Positions 61,577-64,000 of a stretch of DNA of 64,000 bases are shown here, one piece after another. This DNA comes from Pseudomonas inefficax (lineage in GTDB: Bacteria; Pseudomonadota; Gammaproteobacteria; Pseudomonadales; Pseudomonadaceae): the NCBI RefSeq assembly GCF_900277125.1, contig NZ_OPYN01000123.1, forward strand, positions 55,908 through 119,907. The letters are read 5' to 3'. Under the pieces are notes generated by a model, which saw only the letters and a list, made by a program, of their open reading frames with translations, searched no databases and had not been told where the DNA came from. The first letter of the stretch is position 1. Each line of letters begins with the position of its first letter. The position numbers were made by a program, and so were the translations under genes.

Positions 61577-62116
61577 TCAGGCGGTTTGTGCCAGGCCCGG
61601 CTCACCGCGGCCCTTTAGCCAGCGGTCCACCTCATCAGCAAGCGCTTCGATGGGCTTGGTGGCGTCAAGCGCGATAGTCAGGGGTTCGCCGTGTGGCGGC
61701 TCCAGGGCAGCGAACTGGCTGTCGATGAGGCTCGCCGGCATGAAATGCCCGGGGCGGGCCAGCACGCGTTTTTCCGCCTCGGCGGGTGACAGCTCGAGGA
61801 ATACGAACACCAGCCCGGGCATGGCACCGCGCAGGGAGTCGCGATAGCGGCGCTTGAGGGCCGAACAGGTCAGGATTGGACGCTCCCCGGCCTGGGTCGT
61901 GGCTTGCAGCTCCTCACCAAGACGCACCAGCCAGCCGGCACGGTCGCTGTCGTCCAGGGGGATGCCAGCGCTCATCTTGCGGATGTTTTCGGCAGGGTGG
62001 AAAGCGTCGCCTTCGATCAGGCGACCGCCGCTTCGGGCGGCGATGGCAGCGCCGATGCAGCTTTTGCCGCATCCGGCCACGCCCATCACCACGATGGCGG
62101 ACAGGGGAGAATTCAT
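61577..62116 (-). CDS. gntK: Gluconokinase
   Basis: Phosphorylates D-gluconate to 6-phosphogluconate. The start is ATG 62116, with AGGAGGT just upstream; the frame stays open to 62302 through the operator region. At 179 aa it is typical. The P-loop is MGVAGCGKS, followed by EGDAFHPAENIRKMSAGIPL, the gluconate-binding signature, then TCSALKRRYRD and ARPGHFMPASLIDSQFAALE. It lies divergent from the repressor gene and upstream of gntP. Each gene has its own operator, so a shared transcript is possible but not needed. Confidence 0.95.
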   Translation of the reverse strand: MNSPLSAIVVMGVAGCGKSCIGAAIAARSGGRLIEGDAFHPAENIRKMSAGIPLDDSDRAGWLVRLGEELQATTQAGERPILTCSALKRRYRDSLRGAMPGLVFVFLELSPAEAEKRVLARPGHFMPASLIDSQFAALEPPHGEPLTIALDATKPIEALADEVDRWLKGRGEPGLAQTA

Positions 62117-62135
62117 CAGTACCTCCTGCGGGGGA

Positions 62136-62149
62136 GATAGCGCTGTCTC
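62136..62149. promoter_or_regulatory. Gluconate repressor operator upstream of gntK
   Basis: GATAGCGCTGTCTC, the second of three sites fitting RAGACAGCGCTAYC (read on the minus strand). It lies 20 nt before the gntK start, overlapping where the promoter or the 5' end of the transcript must be. Confidence 0.7.
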
Positions 62150-62262
62150 GTCGTCGACGAACAGCTTCCTCCCCTGTGTTATTGATCTTGTCCTTACGCA
62201 GTATGGACGCTTGGCGGCGAGCGCGCGGTGGCTGCTACCAAAGATTACATTGCCTGCGTCCT

Positions 62263-62276
62263 GAGACAGCGCTACC
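62263..62276. promoter_or_regulatory. Gluconate repressor operator upstream of repressor gene
   Basis: GAGACAGCGCTACC lies 46 nt before the repressor start, just upstream of the -35 position implied by the -10 at 62307, which suggests autoregulation. Confidence 0.7.
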
Positions 62277-62306
62277 TTAGTGGCCGTTCCCTTTCCTTGC
62301 AAGTAG

Positions 62307-62312
62307 TAAAAT
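62307..62312 (+). promoter_or_regulatory. Candidate -10 of the repressor gene (near-leaderless)
   Basis: TAAAAT matches the -10 consensus at five of six positions. Transcription would begin at about 62319, leaving some four bases before ATG 62323. No ribosome binding site is visible there. The -35 is poor. Confidence 0.4.
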
Positions 62313-62322
62313 TACAACATTC

Positions 62323-63342
62323 ATGTCTCGCACCGGCTCCCGTACCACAGGTCGTCCCACCCTGGCAGAAGTCGCCAGGCTTTCCGGGGTTTCCCCGATT
62401 ACCGCCTCGCGCGCCTTGCGCGGGGTCAGCACGGTTGCGCCGGCGCTGGTGGAAAAGGTCGTTGCTGCCGCGGCCAGCCTCGGCTATGTGGCCAACCCGG
62501 CAGCTCGCGCCCTGGCGTCGGCGCGCAGCCAGTCGGTGGTGGTATTGATCCCGTCGCTGTCCAACCAGTTGTTCATCGATACCCTGGAAGCCATTCATGA
62601 GGTCATGCGCCCACGCGGGCTCGAGGTGCTGATTGGCAACTATCACTACGATCTTGCCGAAGAAGAGAACCTCATCCGCAATTACCTGGCCTACCAGCCC
62701 TGCGGCATGCTGTTGACCGGTTTCGAGCGCAGCGAGGCATCGCGGCAGATGCTGGCGGCCAGTGGCGTACCCTGTGTGCACATGATGGAACTGAATGGCG
62801 AGGCCGGGGCGTTGTCGGTCGGCTTCTCGCAGCAGCAGGCCGGGCGCGCCGCGGCCCGCCACCTGATCGAGCGGGGGCGCAAGCGCCTGGCGTTCATTGC
62901 CGCCCAGCTCGACCCTCGGGTGATGCAGCGTGCCGAAGGGTTCCGCCAGGCGTTGGCCGAAGCCGGCTTGCAGGCGGCCGAGCTGGAAGTGCTGGCGCCG
63001 GAGCCTTCTTCGATTGCCTTGGGCAGCGCGTTGTTCAGCCAGCTGTTGCAGCAGGCGCCGGATGTGGACGGTATCTTCTTCTGCAACGACGACCTGGCCC
63101 AGGGCGCGGTGCTGCAGGCACTCCGCCAAGGGGTGGAGGTGCCTCGGCAGGTGGCGATGGTCGGTTTCAACGACCTTCCGGCTTCGGCGCACATGGTGCC
63201 GCGGCTGACCTCGATTCGCACGCCTCGGGCCGCCGTAGGGCGCGGTGCCGCGCAGGCGCTGCTGGCGTTGCTCGATGGCAAGCGGGTACCGAATGCGCAG
63301 CAGGACCTGGGCTTCGAGTTGATGGTGCGGGAGAGTTCCTGA
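62323..63342 (+). CDS. gntR: LacI-family gluconate repressor (GntR/GnuR-type)
   Basis: A 339-aa regulator. The N-terminal LacI helix-turn-helix is TLAEVARLSGVSPITASRAL, with hinge helix NPAARALASAR. The periplasmic-binding-protein-like core carries VVVLIPSLSNQLFIDTLEAI, NDDLAQGAVLQALRQG and VGFNDLPASAHMVPRLTSI, closely resembling GntR of gluconate systems. It is divergent from gntK, and the three TAGCGCT-type operators lie before it, gntK and gntP. Gluconate or 6-phosphogluconate is the likely inducer. The name follows the gluconate literature and does not mean the GntR helix-turn-helix family. Confidence 0.92.
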   Translation: MSRTGSRTTGRPTLAEVARLSGVSPITASRALRGVSTVAPALVEKVVAAAASLGYVANPAARALASARSQSVVVLIPSLSNQLFIDTLEAIHEVMRPRGLEVLIGNYHYDLAEEENLIRNYLAYQPCGMLLTGFERSEASRQMLAASGVPCVHMMELNGEAGALSVGFSQQQAGRAAARHLIERGRKRLAFIAAQLDPRVMQRAEGFRQALAEAGLQAAELEVLAPEPSSIALGSALFSQLLQQAPDVDGIFFCNDDLAQGAVLQALRQGVEVPRQVAMVGFNDLPASAHMVPRLTSIRTPRAAVGRGAAQALLALLDGKRVPNAQQDLGFELMVRESS

Positions 63343-63376
63343 GTTTGTCTTGAGCGGGTGCGGTGGTTTCGAGGCC

Positions 63377-63398
63377 GAGCGCCGCGCGGGCGGCGCTC
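63377..63398. repeat. GC-rich 22-bp palindrome, copy 2
   Basis: GAGCGCCGC-GCGG-GCGGCGCTC followed by GATCTAACAGGCGC, as at 45840-45861. It lies 34 nt after the repressor stop and may serve as a terminator, although the tail is not T-rich. Confidence 0.75.
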
Positions 63399-63479
63399 GA
63401 TCTAACAGGCGCCACACAAACCACGACTTACGCCAGGCGATCTATGCTCAGGACACCGCGCATACAGGAGCCGGGCGTC

Positions 63480-64000
63480 ATGTTCGATTTCCACCGCAAG
63501 TCCGATCTGGTCGAAATCCAGCGCAGTCATCAGGCCTTGGCCAGCTTGCAGGCCAAGCTGGCGGCGATCAGCCGCTCCATGGCAATGATCGAGTTCACCC
63601 CCGACGGCACGATCCTCGATGCCAATGAGCGCTTCTGCCAGGCCATGGGCTACAGCGCCGAGGAGTTGCGCGGCAAGCACCATCGGCTGTTCTGCGACCC
63701 GGGCTACGCGAAAAGCGCCGAATACCAGCAACTGTGGCATGAACTGGGGCAGGGCAAAGCCATCAGCGGTACCTTCGAGCGCATCGACAAGGCCGGCCGC
63801 GAGGTCTGGCTGGAAGCCAGCTACATGCCGGTAATGGACGAACAGCGCCAGGTCACCAGTGTTATCAAGGTGGCATCCGACATCAGCCAGCGGGTGATGG
63901 AGGAGCACGAGAGCGAAAGCCTGCTCAAGGCCATCAGCCGCTCCATGGCGGTGATCGAATTCACCCCGCAAGGCCGGGTGATCAAGGCCAACCAGAACTT
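63480..64000 (+). CDS. PAS-PAS sensor, probably a BdlA/Aer-like chemoreceptor (partial)
   Basis: The gene runs off the window after 173 codons. ATG 63480 has AGGAG 9 nt upstream. There is no signal peptide or membrane helix at the N terminus (MFDFHRKSDLVEIQRSHQAL). Two PAS domains stand in tandem: the first from about 30 (ISRSMAMIEFTPDGTILDAN, MGYSAEELRGKHHRLFC) with its PAC end VTSVIKVASDISQRV, the second starting ISRSMAVIEFTPQGRVIKAN near 150. This double-PAS start is typical of cytoplasmic methyl-accepting proteins such as BdlA, whose signalling domain would lie beyond the window. A PAS-linked cyclase cannot be excluded. Confidence 0.8.
   Translation, partial: MFDFHRKSDLVEIQRSHQALASLQAKLAAISRSMAMIEFTPDGTILDANERFCQAMGYSAEELRGKHHRLFCDPGYAKSAEYQQLWHELGQGKAISGTFERIDKAGREVWLEASYMPVMDEQRQVTSVIKVASDISQRVMEEHESESLLKAISRSMAVIEFTPQGRVIKANQN

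Overview
The window is high-GC gamma-proteobacterial DNA that reads as a chromosome segment of the Pseudomonas putida group. The evidence is the gene content and order (quinohemoprotein amine dehydrogenase genes, mobA, an RND pump with a two-component system, nfrAB, hpd, mexEF-oprN, gluconate genes) and the many P. putida-type REP palindromes (core GCGGGxxxxCCCGC next to CTCCCACAGG) between genes. No IS element, prophage, CRISPR array, tRNA or rRNA was seen.

Layout. (1) 96-6432: qhpA-qhpD-qhpC-qhpB for a periplasmic amine dehydrogenase with its radical-SAM maturase, then an acyl-CoA ligase that may take the acid made from the amine. (2) 6646-13876: mobA, an RND pump and its adaptor, and a divergent RstA/RstB-like two-component system. 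(3) 14083-21315: a compact nfrB-nfrA-ybcH-like-diguanylate cyclase cluster, matching the c-di-GMP-activated NfrAB surface glycan/phage N4 receptor pathway. (4) 21509-27402: a PACE efflux protein; biosynthetic threonine deaminase ilvA behind an isoleucine-codon leader peptide and a complete attenuator; an uncharacterised protein; a VOC protein; a GapN-like dehydrogenase. (5) 27551-37712: a large leucine-rich-repeat toxin-like protein, an AraC/LysE pair, TerC-CBS, a RarD-like permease and a CSS-EAL phosphodiesterase. (6) 38011-45728: hpd, an orphan CSS sensor, a DJ-1/PfpI protein, two convergent related hybrid histidine kinases and a TPR/HEAT protein. (7) 45997-51842: mexE-mexF-oprN. (8) 52150-59468: an isolated gspG-gspF pair, a lytic transglycosylase, two paralogous histidine kinases and an NtrC-type regulator. 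These are linked by a shared C4-N6-G4 dyad and sigma-54 promoter sequences. (9) 59735-63342: a small secreted protein and the gluconate module gntP, gntK and a LacI-type repressor with three matching operators. (10) 63480 to the window end: the start of a PAS-PAS sensor or chemoreceptor.

The most notable items are the ilvA attenuator (apparently with no ribosome binding site for the leader peptide), the NfrAB locus with its own cyclase, the inferred sigma-54 regulon around gspGF and the paired kinases, and the modular repeat elements whose cores are flipped between copies. No homology search or expression data were available, so family assignments rest on recognised motifs and gene order.
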